The translations under genes were made by a program, and so were the position numbers. Below, one piece after another: positions 1-11,895 of a DNA stretch of 64,000 nucleotides. Location of the stretch: the NCBI GenBank assembly GCA_003008705.1, contig PDUO01000007.1, positions 1,307,939 through 1,371,938 of the forward strand, given 5' to 3'. The stretch comes from Pezicula radicicola (lineage: Eukaryota; Ascomycota; Leotiomycetes; Helotiales; Dermateaceae). The first letter of the stretch is position 1, and each line of letters begins with the position of its first letter. The notes beneath the pieces were generated by a model that was not told the origin of the DNA, made no database searches, and saw nothing but the letters and a program-made list of their open reading frames with translations.

Positions 1-473
1 CCTCAAAGTCCATCTCTGGCTGTTCATTCGTGTAGCCAGCAATTTTGTAAGCCACACATTAATTACCCTACCCGTTGCGCAGAGAGTTCAAAGCTACTTC
101 CTTTAGCCAGGTCGAATTGTCCGATGTCAGGCGGAAGGTTGATCCGAAAAACCTTAGAAGGGGATGGCCCTTGGAGAGAGGTAGATCGAGAACCGTTCGA
201 GATCATCCAAACATCCGTGACCAGCATACGTGCTGGGAACTCCCTAGTAGGAAGGAAACCGAACATCCGTTGAGGACAAAAGAGAACAGCAATGGAAACT
301 TTCCTCCCGCCAGACAAGGAGCGTAGACTCAGGTATACCCATCGAACAAACCCTACATTGGGATGATGGGCTCGGCACTGTTGGAGTACATCTAGCTAGC
401 TATGATGAGACGGCACTCAGCACGATGTACCTCGCGAGGAGTAATACGCCGATATATGTTCCGTAGAGCGAAG
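1..473. other. Unassigned left edge, possible partial exon
   Basis: No gene is confidently assigned. The minus strand is open over 63-317 but has no ATG at its start. Near 60 there is a possible GTAGGG donor, and near 20 an ACAG acceptor that would keep the frame open to the window edge. This may be an internal exon of a gene running off the left side. The translation matches no family I recognise. Confidence 0.2.
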
Positions 474-627
474 TTAAAATATCAAAAACGGAACCCACCT
501 TCGAATGTTCACGGTCCTCGATTTCCTAGAAATAGGTGAAATTCTTTTAGTAGTAATACATCCCAACCCCGGAGCTACCCAGTCAAATGGAAGCAAAAAA
601 GCCAATTTTAACCCGCGGATATGGAGC

Positions 628-1495
628 TTATGCATTCTGGAATCTTTTCGCTCGTGCCTCCGCCTTTGCTTTCTCAGTCGGATCGTCTGTGATTCGACCG
701 CTAACTTTCTTTGCTTCTTTCTTCCCTTGTGCTGGCTTCGCTGGCTCAGTCCTCCGGTCTGGTGTTGGTCTCTTTGAAGGTCTGCCACCCTGTTTCTCCT
801 CTCTGGCTTCCCGTCCTCTCTTTGCTTTGCGTTCTGGCAATGCATCATCCAATCCCTTGACAACATCTGCCTTGGGATCCAACCCAAACTTCTTCGCACG
901 CTCGGCCAATTTGTTTGCCTCGTCGTCTTCCGTGATGCCAAATCTCTTAGCACGCGCCGCTCGTTTCTCCGCCTCTTTCTCTGCATCTGTTTGCTGAATC
1001 CCAATACTGAAATCTGGCTTGGGTGCTTCGGGCGCCGCTGTTTCTGTCGTCGTCTCACCGGACGCTGCGATTGCGCCGTTTGCAGCTGTTGGTGCGTCTG
1101 CTCCGCCAACAACCTTTAAATCAGCTGTCTTCGAAGGATCGGTGTCGACTTTTTGGTTAGGTACTGCGACTGGGTTGGCGACCTGGCCTTGACCTCCAGC
1201 AGCGACTGCAGCGGCAGCTGGCTCATTTGAAGCTTTGTTGTCATCCTCGTCCCAGTCGATCTCGTCTTCGGCGGTTGCTGTATCGCAGGTTAGCTTGAGT
1301 GCGTATTGGATAGAGTCGCGCTGTCTCGAGCTTACCAGGGGCAGCTCCAGGTTTCTTCTCGTCATTCTCTTGTAGTCGCGCAATGAGGTCGGCCTTGTTG
1401 CCAGAGATGGGAAGAGATCGCTCTTGCAGGAGCTTCTTCAGCTCCGGCACCTTGTGCTGGCTGTAATCGGTCATTGTGCGCGAAGATGTAGTCAA
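628..1495 (-). CDS. THO1: Tho1/SARNP-like SAP-domain mRNP protein
   Basis: Two exons (1495-1336 and 1277-628) flank a 58-bp intron with GTAAGC donor and ACAG acceptor, giving 269 residues; a second in-frame ATG lies at 1474. Residues about 10-45 form a SAP domain (HKVPELKKLLQERSLPISG, then KADLIARLQE), a helix-loop-helix that binds nucleic acid. The middle is low-complexity and rich in Ala, Pro and acidic residues. The C-terminal third has the repeated RAKRFGI / RAKKFGL helices typical of the Tho1/MOS11 (SARNP/CIP29) C-terminal RNA-binding domain, then a basic tail. The family works in the nucleus in co-transcriptional mRNP assembly and mRNA export alongside THO/TREX. The frame is intact. The family assignment is firm; the role here is by homology. 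Confidence 0.88.
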
Positions 1496-2083
1496 TTATA
1501 TGGCTGATATGGCGCGCTTGAAGTCAAAGGAGCTGTCGTGATGTAGAATCCCAGGAGTTGATGTTGATTTTCTGGCATGGAAACGGCGCGACTCTCGGCT
1601 GCGTGATGTCACATTTTACACGCTAAAACGTGTTCAACTTAGTGCATTTTCTTCAAACTTCAAGACAATACTAGTAGGTCTTTTCAAAGCGAGCGTTAAT
1701 AAACAGACTTCAACCTTATCAATTTGTACAATGCGCACGCAGTGATAATCTGTTGTCATCCTAGGATAAGCCTAGATTTCAAGGAATGTATTCGGACTAA
1801 TCAGAGAGTTGAGCGCGTGAGTTGCGTAAGGTACGACGAGCTCTATCACGCTTGTTACGGAAAACCACATATATAATATTAAGCAGGGTGCAATTACCTT
1901 TCAAATTTAGAAAGAATCTTGATCAAGTATTTGATCCTTGGTCCAGCGAAACCCCACCAAAGACTCAGCATTCTTCATCAATTGCCCTACCAGGTCTACA
2001 TGTTGCCTCCACAATCCTTTTGAAATGGTACAATATAGTACGATCTATGCTCAGTTGCGGCGTTGGGGTGTAGGTCTCGTACC
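1496..2083. other. Intergenic, promoter side of the Tho1-like gene
   Basis: This 590-bp stretch holds the upstream region of the Tho1-like gene. I see no open frame with family resemblance, RNA gene or repeat here. Confidence 0.5.
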
Positions 2084-2338
2084 TTAAGGGTAACATCCAG
2101 CAGGATGCGTAAATCGGCATGAGGATCCTCGATTGCACTTGCCTCTGGTGAAGAACAGATTTCTCCCCTTAAGTTTGCCAAGTGTTGGGTTGTCGGGTTC
2201 GCTAACATCATCGTCACCCCAAGGGGCGTGTGTAAAACGACACGAAGAGCCTCCTCGATTGCAATTGCCTCTTGCGAACAACTTGGAACGTGGCATTGTT
2301 GGATGATCCAGATTTCTCAGGATAAAGTCGCCAAGCAT
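2084..2338 (-). pseudogene. Degenerate tandem CCCH zinc-finger remnant
   Basis: The 84-residue frame contains two nearly identical finger cores, RGNCNRGGSSCRFTH and RGKCNRGSSCRFTH. Each has the last three ligands of a C-x7/8-C-x5/6-C-x3-H RNA-binding zinc finger. In both, the residue where the first cysteine should sit is something else (Ser in PRSKLFARGNC, Asn in GRNLFFTRGKC), so neither could hold zinc normally. The frame begins at an ATG but has no obvious 5' exon, and the region just upstream carries a stop. A decayed or truncated CCCH gene fits best. A short real protein with atypical ligands cannot be excluded. Confidence 0.4.
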
Positions 2339-2461
2339 TGCATAACCGGGCTCTTCTTTCTTCTTCTTCGTATTTGTATTTCATGCTTCCATCATGTACT
2401 CAATCGTCTACCTCAGCAGAATAGAGGCCTCTGCTGGAGATCGCCAAATACTGCATTGCAT

Positions 2462-2781
2462 TTAACACGGAAGATCACAGAAACATATCAAGGAGGTCGC
2501 TGCATTGTTCTTGGCCATACTCTTCTCAAGATCAGGTCTACGTCTTGTGGCTGTCGCGTTCATAACGAGAGTTTCGCGGAAGTGACTTCTAGAGTCTCTG
2601 ATCCTTCGAGCCGTAAACTCCGAGAACTGATGCTGCATAGCAATGCTCACGGCGGCCTTGTCCTGAGCCCTTGTTCATGGTAAATTCTGCCATCGTGGAT
2701 TGGGAGCTTGAGGAGGTGGTGATAGTGGCGGCGATGGGCGTTCGTAAGAATTGAGATACATTGCTCTACGGAAGATGGTAC
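2462..2781 (-). pseudogene. Possible decayed coding exon, one in-frame stop
   Basis: Downstream of a TTTGTGCAG acceptor (boundary near 2781) the minus strand reads about 35 residues rich in Pro and Ser (ERPSPPLSPPPQAPNPRWQ), meets a TGA at 2677-2675, and continues in the same frame for about 70 more residues with charged helical character (HQFSEFTARRIRDSRSHF) to a stop at 2462. The composition looks coding. It lies directly upstream of the CCCH remnant and could be its 5' part. I do not recognise the family. Confidence 0.25.
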
Positions 2782-3040
2782 CTGCACAAATAAGTGAGTA
2801 TCAGAGTGTTTATGTCCAGCCATTTTATTTCGCAGATTGGGTTTCGAGGAAGACGCATCGAAATAAACATTGAACAGAATGCCAGCCTCGCCTACAGTAG
2901 CTCCAGCAGCTCAGCCAGGCTTGCCCCTGACTTTGTCAAGCAACAACATCACTACGAAATTCTGTCAATGGTCCCAACGTCAATATTCCCTCACGTGTTC
3001 CAATTACTACCGTTACTTAAAAGACACCACTACTTGGGCT

Positions 3041-4074
3041 TTAAATCCGACTGGCTTCACTCTGGCTCAACTTATCCAGGACCTCTACAATTTCCACGGC
3101 AACCATTTTTGGATCATCCTTAATGATCATATGCCCAGCACCCTTAGCAATGACTGGCCCTTTGGCGAGTTCTTTAGCTGTAAGCTTCACGAGTTCCTCG
3201 TTATATTTCTGCCAGGAAGAACTGACGTATCTTTTAGCCATTTCGGGATTGAACCCCATCTACTCAGAGAGTTAGCATTTCCAAATCATGAAAAGAAAGA
3301 TGTAGGAAGCAACTCTTTCGCCCTGCCTCGCAAGTTCCTCAGGATCATGTCCGATAACAGTAATATATGGTGTATTTTTACTAGGACCAATAATCTTCGG
3401 CTCATCCGTTCTCGAAAGAAGTAATGGAAGATTTCCCCTCCAAAGACCTTCTCCATTAGGACTCTCAGGGTGATAAAGCAACCTGACTAGCTACCTAGCT
3501 TCACAATAAATCTCTAGCGTTATACCCTCCGGTAAAACTGAGGTATCGAATGAAGGAGAAGATGGGTCGGGAAGAACAGAAACGATATCTGAATTCACAA
3601 GGGTCGAGTCGAGAAGTAGTAGGCCTGTTATATTGCCCGGATAGAACGCAGCATAGATGCGCGCAATAGCGCAACTGATCGAGTGCGCAGCGATTACAAT
3701 TCGCAAATCGTCAACATGTATTCCCAGCCGTGAAGTAGCTACTGCAGTGATTATATCTCGTAAGTCATGAGCCGCATCTACGCAACGTGACCATGACCTT
3801 CTGGTCTTCCAGGCGTATCGGGATTTCGTCCTATGGTCTTCCCTTGGCCTGGTCGGTCGTATGATAACATGGGAACTAGATTTTTATTCTCGCTACTGCG
3901 CATTGCTTGCGTGTGCTTCATCACCGCGTACCAGAAGGTTTGTGGGCAGTCGATCCCATTTAGGAAGACTAGTAAAGTATTTGATGGCTTGGATTGTCAT
4001 TGTGTGCTTGGGATAAATGTACAGTAAATCTCTACGCCTGGCGTTCTTTGGGGGGGATGGAAGAACTTCTCCAT
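3041..4074 (-). pseudogene. Alpha/beta-hydrolase pseudogene
   Basis: The reading starts at an ATG at 4074 (MEKFFHPPQRTPGVEIYC) and shows alpha/beta-hydrolase landmarks in order: LLVFLNGIDCP, the SYDRPGQGKT strand-turn, the nucleophile region VIAAHSISCAIARIYA, LLLLDSTLV, and a C-terminal KGAGHMIIKDDP carrying the catalytic His. A 54-bp intron (3326-3273) with a strong TGCTAAC branch site but unusual GTTGCT donor keeps frame near the 3' end. The gene is broken by an in-frame TGA near 4000, a one-base frameshift near 3795 just after a GHGH motif, and an in-frame TAG near 3491. The nucleophile elbow is also altered: both glycines of G-x-S-x-G are Ala/Ser. Both stops could come from single C-to-T changes. 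Intact relatives are about 320 residues. Confidence 0.75.
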
Positions 4075-4836
4075 TTTGGATTTATGGTCAGAGGGATGGA
4101 GAAGAATCAGAAGATGGATGATTAGGAACAAAAAAAAAAGAACTGCACGACCTTTACTCTATCTATGTTGATAAGGAATCTAGTGCTGAGAATAGTCAAT
4201 GCTTTAGCTAGCTAAAGTTGGAAGTAAAGTAAGCTTATGGTAGTAAGCTTATTCTTGGGACTACTTAATATAGGCTAGCTTAGCCACAAGAGCGGGGCTA
4301 TAATGCGGGGATATAAAGAAAACAGAGGGGGAACTGCTCTTGTAAGTTAGCAGATCCGAAGGTGGTATGTAAGGTAAATATCGAGCTCCTAACCACACCT
4401 TGACAAAGCACTCTTTAGAGATGGTTAATGCGTAACAATATTCTGAATTAATTCATGCCATTCTCGAAGCACTACAACCGAGCAGACGTGGTTCATTCAC
4501 CAATAACATTGCGTTTGATTATGTGCATATCAAATAGCTTTATCTCCACCGGCTAAATACCTAGATGTCCCTGCGTTCACAAGTGCCGTACGTTGCAGAG
4601 GGGCATGCATATGCACAGAGCTCGTTTTTATGCCAACTTAAATGCATTCAGCTTTATCTGTGACTGTTGGCAGCATATTATGAAGATGAAGTTTATTATA
4701 AGGTGAGTATAAGGTTGTGGCTTCATTCCCATTACTTAACAGGACTTTGAGATTGGCCAGACGCAACGCCAAGCATTAGCAACAGCTAAGATTCCTGGAT
4801 ATTGATCTGGCTTATCTTGCGAAATAGCACATCGCA
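4075..4836. other. Intergenic between hydrolase relic and P450
   Basis: This AT-leaning spacer has a poly-A run near 4130 and several TAGCTAGC-type short palindromes near 4205-4280. No gene is recognised. It must hold the promoter of the plus-strand P450. Confidence 0.5.
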
Positions 4837-6746
4837 ATGATTTACCAAGATTTCATCTCCTATTCGGCAGTCTCAGCTGTGGCCTTCACTCTGTACTTGA
4901 TCCTCGGTGGTATTTATCGTTTGTACTTGAGTCCCATAGCTAAATTCCCCGGACCCAAGCTTGCAGCTTTGACTTTATGGTATGTATATCACCTGTTTTC
5001 TTGGAAGCGACTACATATTCAAGTACTGACACGGTGGTAGGTATGAATTCTACTACGATGTGATATGTGGCGGACAGTACACCTTCAAAATCAGACGCCT
5101 GCACGAGAAATATGGCCCCATCATTCGCATCAACCCGTATGAACTGCACATATCGACACCTGAGTTCTATGATGAGCTATACGCTGGTGGAGGTAAAAAA
5201 CGGGACAAATGGGATTGGAATGCACGATCTTTTGGCGTTCCCGAGTCTATACTTGGGACGGTGGAGCATGATAAGCATCGTATTAGGAGAGCGGCCTTAA
5301 ACCCGTTTTTCTCAGCTGCTAGCGTACGGCGTCTACAACCGATGATTGAAGAGAGGCTCGATAAGTTTATGAAGCGGTTTGAGGAGTTTAGAGATGAAGG
5401 AGTAGCTATGAATATGTCTCATGCTTTTGCAGCTTATTCAAATGGTGAGTACTAAATTTCTGTGTAATTCCAAGTGTTGTTGGGATTGACGGATTATAGA
5501 TGTTGCTATGCAATATGCATTTGCACGATCCGAGCACCGAATTGAGGCTAAGGACTTCGAACCTTCCTTCTATTATGCGACGTTAGCTGCTGGCCAGATG
5601 GGCCATCTCACAAAGCAGATTCCGTGGCTTTTGCCTCTTATGCAAAGTTTGCCACATTGGGTAACGGTCAAATTGTATCCTGATATGGCATCGTATGTCA
5701 GAGTGCAAGAGGTGAGTTATCAATCTCTTTTTGACGGGGAGATCCAGAGCCACACTCGAATTTCAAGCAGAGAAATCAACTTGCTATCTTCCCTATTTCT
5801 TTCTTCAATAGTGATGTTACTGTGGCTGTCTTGGAATCTAAAGAATGGCCGAGTAGCCAACATCACATCTCAATTACTTACGCAAATTCATTCGTTACTT
5901 TATTTTCCCACATATCATAACAAGTTATCAGAATGCACAGCGACAAGTTATGGACATCCAAAACAGTTCCTTAACAAGCCACCAAGATCTCTCACACCCA
6001 ACAATCTTCCACGAAATAATCTCCAGCAAACTCCCACCAGAAGAAAAGTCATTCAACCGCCTCTGGCAAGATGGTCAAATAACAATAGCAGCCGGCACTG
6101 TAACGACCGCATGGGCACTATCAGTATAACATACCACCTCCTCAGACTCCCAGACGTCCTCCAAAAACTAAAAGAAGAGCTTGCGACCGCAATTCCAGAT
6201 CCCTCTATTTCAATTCTAGTTTCAACAATAGAGCAGCTACCTTATTTGACAGCATGTATTAATGAAGGGCTCCGACTCTCTTCAGGATCTTCCTCAAGAC
6301 TGCAACGTATCAGTCCCCGAGAACCCCTTCATTTCACTGCTCCGGCAACTGCCTCAACACCTGCGAAAGAGTATACCATACCTGCTGGTACACCAGTTTC
6401 AATGACATCTCTATTACTCCACTATAATCCTAATACGTTTACCTCGCCCAATATCTTCGATCCAGATCGCTATATCAGAGATCCCAACCTAACTAAATAC
6501 CTCGCTCCTTTCTCTAAGGGCTCGCGTCATTGTATTGGTATGAATATTGCTTACGCGGAGATATATCTGGCCCTTGCGAGGATCTTTAGAGTTTATGGTA
6601 GCGCTGATATTAGAATGGAGGGCGATTTGGGGGTTTTGGAATTGTATAAGACTTCTGATGTTGATGTGGAAATTGTTGCTGATGGGGGGATTGCGCTTGT
6701 TGCTAAGGAGAGTAAGGGGATTCGGTTGAAGGTTTTGAAGGGATGA
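4837..6746 (+). pseudogene. Cytochrome P450, trichodiene-oxygenase-like, frameshifted
   Basis: Exons 4837-4979, 5041-5444, 5500-5711 and 5941-6746 join in phase. They encode an N-terminal membrane anchor, the proline hinge KFPGPKLAAL, the helix-C region TVEHDKHRIRRAALNPFFS typical of trichodiene-oxygenase-like P450s, an I-helix AAGTVTTAW, the EGLR of ExxR, DPDRY, and the haem loop FSKGSRHCIG. In the last exon the frame holding the I-helix ends at TAA 6127-6129, while the rest of the protein (LLRLPDVLQKLKEEL onward) lies one base out of register. One missing base near 6117-6127 explains this; no intron fits. The third intron, 5712-5940 (229 bp), is also long for this window. A recent inactivation or an assembly error are the alternatives; the enzyme would be about 500 residues. 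Its substrate is unknown. Confidence 0.8.
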
Positions 6747-8410
6747 CGGGATGCTTTTGGGTTGGGGCTTGGAGTAGTATGTTATTTACCATGTGGTCTT
6801 GCTAAGTGTATTTTGCTTGATTGTAGGACGATTATTACCAGCAGCTGTAACAGCATTATTAAAATATACCAAGAAGAAATGAAGTGGTGTGGAGTTTTCT
6901 TACTATTAAGTAGCGGTTATGTTAGGACCTTTTGAAAAAGACTAATAGTTTTGTATTTGTGGCCAAGGTGCTTGAATTTTAGCATCTCTTATAAACATTG
7001 TAAAATCTCAATTAAAGAAAAGGATGACAACAACTTACGATATGCCAACAGCCCTCTAGCTAGCAACAACTACATATTTCGTCGGGAACATACAGGCTAT
7101 TTTTTTTGTACTTCTAGAACTCCTAGCTTGGTGTCCCTCAATAGCGTTAAGTATCACAAGCCCTTTGATATCCAAATACAGACAAAATTTATCACTAAAG
7201 CATTTGCCTACTAGACAATTTAACAATTTCAAGGTTAAATTAGCTTTTATTTTCACATTTGGAGATTCTCAGAGGTTCTTTAACGCGATTCAGCCAAGTT
7301 AACGACCTAGGAAATATTTAATTGGTTGTACATAAAAGAGCGGAGGTTACTTGTAACTTTAGCTTCAAATTCACATGTCTGTTAGCAGAGATAAAGAAAT
7401 GTGGGAAATGATGGCAGAAATTGTGAAAATACTAGATTGTATATTTTCCAGACAAAATTGAACTTTGAACAAAACTGGAAGAGGTGTTGGTCTAGCAGGC
7501 CAATTCTTATCCAGGATTTTCAACTTCGCCTGCCTCTATGTATTAGGCGGACAGCCTCCTCATGTGAGAACCTAGCTAGACGGCTGAACTTGTCGGAATT
7601 CTTCACTGGTTTGAGACATTAGAACCAGATTTTCTATTTCACGACAGCTTTTCCTTTCCCCTGTGGGAATCCAAGAGGGTAGACACTGGCTAGTTGGGAA
7701 GGTGATGAGCGGAGTGCATGAGTACTCTTGCAGGTTTTCGTCATGAGTACATTTCCTTGGTAATACAAAATCCGTGGAAGATTGTTGTCACATAGAATGT
7801 TGTTGTCATTTCGATTTCGCAGCTTACCTCTTTGAAAGCAAAGCAGACGTCGCTTATTTACGCGAGGTAAAGGAAGACTGTTTAGACCTTGTGATGTGAC
7901 ACGCACATAAAAGTTCCATAGAGAGACACCAGGGGAGTGCTTGTAGAGGGCGCGCCTAGTGGAGCTCGCTAAGAGGAAGTATTAGGTGGTGAGATGACCT
8001 TCAGCACTGTCCAGACACATGATACTAGTAGTCGGCTTAAGGACACAAATCTGTATTGGTACTTTTGTGAAAGCGGAACAGACAGTCACAAGATTGTTCC
8101 TGAAAAACCAGAAATTACAGTTCACTTTAGAGCTTCATTTTACTCGCTTTCGTTTCGAAAAATCTAAAAAAGGGTTCCGGCCAAACCGCCAGGCAAAAAA
8201 GATGGCTACCAGTCCCACACAAACACCAAAGCACAGACAGTGCTGCATTCCGTCCAAGAACGGCGAAGCTGTGTTGTCGTTAGTTTTCGTGCTGTCAATT
8301 ACGGGAAAAGCATTCACTTACTTCTTGGTGTCTATCGTTTTAGTGCTTGTTGTTGAGGTTGAGGTTGATGTCGAGGTCGAAGTCGTGTTGGGAGAGGAGG
8401 AATTTGTCCA
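6747..8410. other. Long intergenic stretch, no gene recognised
   Basis: About 1.66 kb between convergent genes. Short open frames exist on both strands, but none shows family motifs or splice sites that extend it. A GAGGTTGAGGTTGATG-type imperfect repeat lies near 8350-8400. Confidence 0.5.
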
Positions 8411-8953
8411 TTAGTCTCGAAGTCTGGGGTCTACCCAGAGTCGGCTCCTCTCTGGTCCTTCGTAGTAGATCCCACGAAATTCATCCCTATCTGTCCTGGG
8501 GCCGGGGCAAGCCATCCTGATGTGTGCCTTGAGGTCACACAAGCCACAACCTTTCTCACACTTTTCAGCCAAATGGCCATACGACTGGCAGTTGCTGCAG
8601 ATTGGAGGAGGTGGGAATCCGAGGGCGACCAAGTGCGGGAAAACTTTGGCGGGGAGCAAGTTGGCCGGTGTGCCGTTTCGGATGAAAGGCGTGTTGGTAA
8701 AAGGTGTTGGTGGCAACGTGGGTGAGTTTAGCACCGAGACTTGGAGGCTCTTGCCATGGTTAAATGGCTCACTGGTGGCGCTTCTGACAATGGGAGGAGA
8801 TGCTGGGCGAGGAGGAGGAGGAGTGGTTGCTGGCGTATCTGGCCTCTTGGGGATCTTGAAGCCCTGGAGCTTGAACTTTTCCTCCGGTGCTTTCTTAACG
8901 GGAGGATCCTCTGGAGGGCCGTAAAACTTTGGTGCAGGCCACTTCTTGCTCAT
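8411..8953 (-). CDS. Double zinc-knuckle (CCHC) protein
   Basis: A single-exon 180-residue protein starts at ATG 8953. The first 100 residues are Pro/Thr-rich and probably disordered (PATTPPPPRPASPP). Two adjacent CCHC zinc knuckles follow: CSNCQSYGHLAEKC (C-x2-C-x4-H-x4-C) and CGLCDLKAHIRMAC with the same spacing. Such knuckles bind single-stranded RNA or DNA and occur in retroelement Gag proteins and cellular RNA-binding proteins. There is no capsid-like domain, protease or polymerase nearby, so a transposon origin is not shown. A partial decayed copy of the linker lies about 1 kb upstream of the start. The product name rests on the knuckles only. Confidence 0.72.
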   Translation of the reverse strand: MSKKWPAPKFYGPPEDPPVKKAPEEKFKLQGFKIPKRPDTPATTPPPPRPASPPIVRSATSEPFNHGKSLQVSVLNSPTLPPTPFTNTPFIRNGTPANLLPAKVFPHLVALGFPPPPICSNCQSYGHLAEKCEKGCGLCDLKAHIRMACPGPRTDRDEFRGIYYEGPERSRLWVDPRLRD

Positions 8954-9687
8954 GGTGTCTGGTTTATGTCTTGCTTTTTACTTTTGACTTTTAACTTTTG
9001 ACGTTGACATGTTGAGGAAATTTCCACTGAGAAACTTCTATTATAAAGTGAACTCTTAATTCTAAAATTACGCTAGCAATGACGCTAAACTGAATTACTG
9101 AAATAGTTTGAGTTATTGAAAACACGTCCTTGTATCAAGCAATAGCTTTTATTTAAGCGACCAACTTAGTTTGAGTAACTCGAAAACATTGTTGTTGTAA
9201 CAGATGTTCACACTTCTTTAAGCTATTGAACTATGTTGAATTAGCTCAGAATATACACTTATTAAGTTTTAACACAAATTAGTAGCTAGGACTACAACAC
9301 AGGGGCAGGGACTTAGCCGCACCTCTTTCCCCAAGCCACAACTAAACCGCGACCTAGTCCTGGCATTTGACACGTCTTCTTCTCTTCTTCATCACGTCTT
9401 CTTGGAGATGCTACTTTCCTACTTCTTCTGAAATTTATCTAAATACCCAGGAATCTCTTTACTTCCATTTTATGCTGATAATATCATACCTAATATTATA
9501 TTAGTTTATTTAGCTAAGCGATTAAAACAGACGCCGGACTAACAAGCGGAAGTAATATAACAAGCAATATATTGGTATGAATTTCTAATCTAGGTATTAA
9601 GGCTACATAATCTACATACATTCTTAAAGCAGCAACCTAGTAACTGTAGGATGATAAGGATGTTAGTAGATGATATTAGAGGCCCCA
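8954..9687. other. Intergenic, promoter side of zinc-knuckle gene
   Basis: This AT-rich spacer has repeated CTTTTGACTTTTAACTTTTGAC blocks at 8978-9003, just upstream of the zinc-knuckle start. No further gene is recognised. Confidence 0.45.
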
Positions 9688-9773
9688 TTGGTAGTTTAAC
9701 ACCGAGCTTTGGAGACCTTTCCCATAGTTGAAAGGCTCTCTGGTGTGACTTTCAATGACAGGCGGAAGAGTAA
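9688..9773 (-). pseudogene. Decayed partial copy of the zinc-knuckle gene
   Basis: The minus strand translates to a run resembling residues around EPFNHGKSLQVSVLNS of the intact gene at 8411-8953: here EPFNYGKGLQSSVLN, preceded by PPVIESHTR where the intact gene has PPIVRSATS. About two thirds of 25 positions agree and the DNA aligns with 8712-8797. There is no start, stop or zinc knuckle next to it, so this is a fragment left by an old duplication. Confidence 0.7.
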
Positions 9774-10402
9774 ACTTGAGAAGAAGCAGCGTGCTTTTTG
9801 TAAGTTAGGCTGGACGTAGAGGTTATCAACTGGATATTTGCCTGAAATCTGTTAAAACACGCATATCTTGGATTATAATCAACAGTACTAGTTTTGTTTC
9901 CTCGCTTAGCTAACCGGTCCTAAGAAGCACCTGATTAGACATTCTGAGATTTCTCACAGTTGCCAATATTAAGTCAATCAGAGAAAGTATTTCTAATTCC
10001 CTTGATATAATCGCCATGATTCGAGATGAAATTGCCAAAAGCCTTTTTGCCCCCCTCAAATTGCTCAAAAGGCAAACCAAGGTAAAGCAAGAGATAAATG
10101 AAAGTTTTTTGTTGCTTCTATAAGATATTCAAGTTTCTGGTTTCAAGTAAGGAAAGGCAGCAAAATCAAAGCGTTTCATCTCAACATGATCTGCTACTGA
10201 AACTCCCTTTCAATTTAATTTTTCTTGGTAGAGGATGGAATACTCTGGTACTTTCAAGATCAAAATTTCTTCTACGCTTTGTTCCTTGAATCACTAACAA
10301 CATCAGCCCAAGAGCCCATGAAGATCTCCCGGCTTGCTTAACATAACATCATCACTTCCAGAACGGAACATCAAAAATTCCACCGCCTTCAGCCCTCACA
10401 AG
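9774..10402. other. Intergenic between relic and coiled-coil gene
   Basis: About 630 bp without a recognisable gene. It contains the promoter of the plus-strand gene starting at 10403. Confidence 0.45.
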
Positions 10403-11126
10403 ATGGCAGAATCAAGTTCAAGCGCTTCAGCAACTCAACCCCCGCAGCAGTCACCGTCCGCCAAGAAAACATGCAAAATAAAATCCTGCCCATGCCAAAA
10501 GTCAACCGAGGAAAACCTTGAAATGGCCCTCCACCTCTTGGCGCATACATCTCACACAATACGAGACTTGACCGAAAAATTCCAAGAAAATGCGTTCATT
10601 GAAGAATTGAAAGACTCTGTTATGCAAGAATTGAAGGATATTACGAGGGTAGTGAATGGCCTGATACTTACCGAAAGCACAAAAACATGCATAAACAAAG
10701 GCAAGGGCAAGGGTAAACAGAAAGCCAAGGAAGTCCTTACCCAACCACCGAAGATTCATCATAACCTTCCTGAAAACAGAAATCAGACAGGAAAACCCAC
10801 TACAAGATCCGATGTCAACGAGCATCCAACCCAATCACGAAAACTGTCATGCAAAACTTGCCCAACTTCATAAATGCAGCGAAAGCTGGCGTCGTCTTAT
10901 TCATCACAGTCAAGCATGCCACTCGAAATTCAAAAAAGAAGTCACTGAAGAGCGTAAAGAGAAAGAAACGCATGAGAAGAGGGAGAAAGAGCTTTATGAC
11001 GAACTGAAGGGTGTTATTGAGGATAGGGATTTTTGGAAAGATTCATATAAGGCGAAGGAGACTGAGTGGAAGAAAGATGCCGAGAAGAAGAGTGGACCTA
11101 CGAATAAGAAGAGGAAGGCGAATTGA
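10403..11126 (+). CDS. Hypothetical charged coiled-coil protein
   Basis: Exons 10403-10712 and 10780-11126 join over a 67-bp intron (GTAAAC donor, ATAAC branch, AAAACAG acceptor). They give 218 residues; the join is supported because it restores one frame to the end. The N-terminus is Ser/Gln-rich, followed by a Cys-containing patch (KTCKIKSCPCQK) and a helical segment. After a Lys/Gly-rich stretch comes a Cys/His cluster (CHAKLAQLHKC and CHSKF) and a strongly charged, probably coiled-coil C-terminus (EERKEKETHEKREKELYDEL) ending in a basic KKRKAN tail that could be a nuclear signal. I do not recognise the family. The Cys/His spacing suggests possible metal binding, but this is speculative. 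Confidence 0.55.
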
Positions 11127-11895
11127 TGCTGATTGTACAGGGATAATGAGCGGAGGTTGGTAATATTGACTTGGAAGGCATATCAGGGGCTGAAAAATTG
11201 GGACGTTATGGCGAAAAGCAGAAAGACTGAACATTCATAATGGGTTTTATGATACTAGTGCTGGAATGAATTGGGCGCAGGTCGGATGAATACGGCCGAG
11301 ATTGGCCAGGTACTTGAGCACGACAAATGTGACAGTGGAAACGAAATTTTAAGCTCAAAACCTAGAACGAAAAATCATCCACGTGATGTTTACTGTTCTT
11401 TCCTTGGTAATGGTATGTTTTATTCTTGTACCTCAGACTCTGTTTTCAGAAGTTGTGATATTTTAGCGACAGGTACTGTAATCTTACATTTGCTCGCTTA
11501 GCTACAAATATTATTTCTAACATCAAGAAACAACTGAGATGTGTAATATCTTGCACAGTATTTCGACTAGCTTCTAGTCTAAGTCTTTTGTTCTAAGTTC
11601 CTTTTTGTTCCACCTGGCGAAGAAAAATGAAAACATTAAAAATACAAGAGGACTTGAAGCAATTGCTAATAGAAATATTAGTATTAAACGAAGAATTTCC
11701 ATACTGTCTATTAAGTTAAGACTCGCTCTTTTCAAATGAATAAATTTCGTAACGTCTTAGAACTGTCGAAAAGTTGATGCATTCCCCATTACCCACCCAA
11801 AATAACCTCCCCCAATTTTACATCTACAACACTGATAATTCTGAATTTAGGCCATTTCAGCGAGGGTTTCATGAATTTACGCGCTCATGAATTCG
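11127..11895. other. Intergenic, convergent 3' ends
   Basis: This spacer lies between two genes that point toward each other. It is AT-rich, and no coding signal or repeat was recognised. Confidence 0.45.
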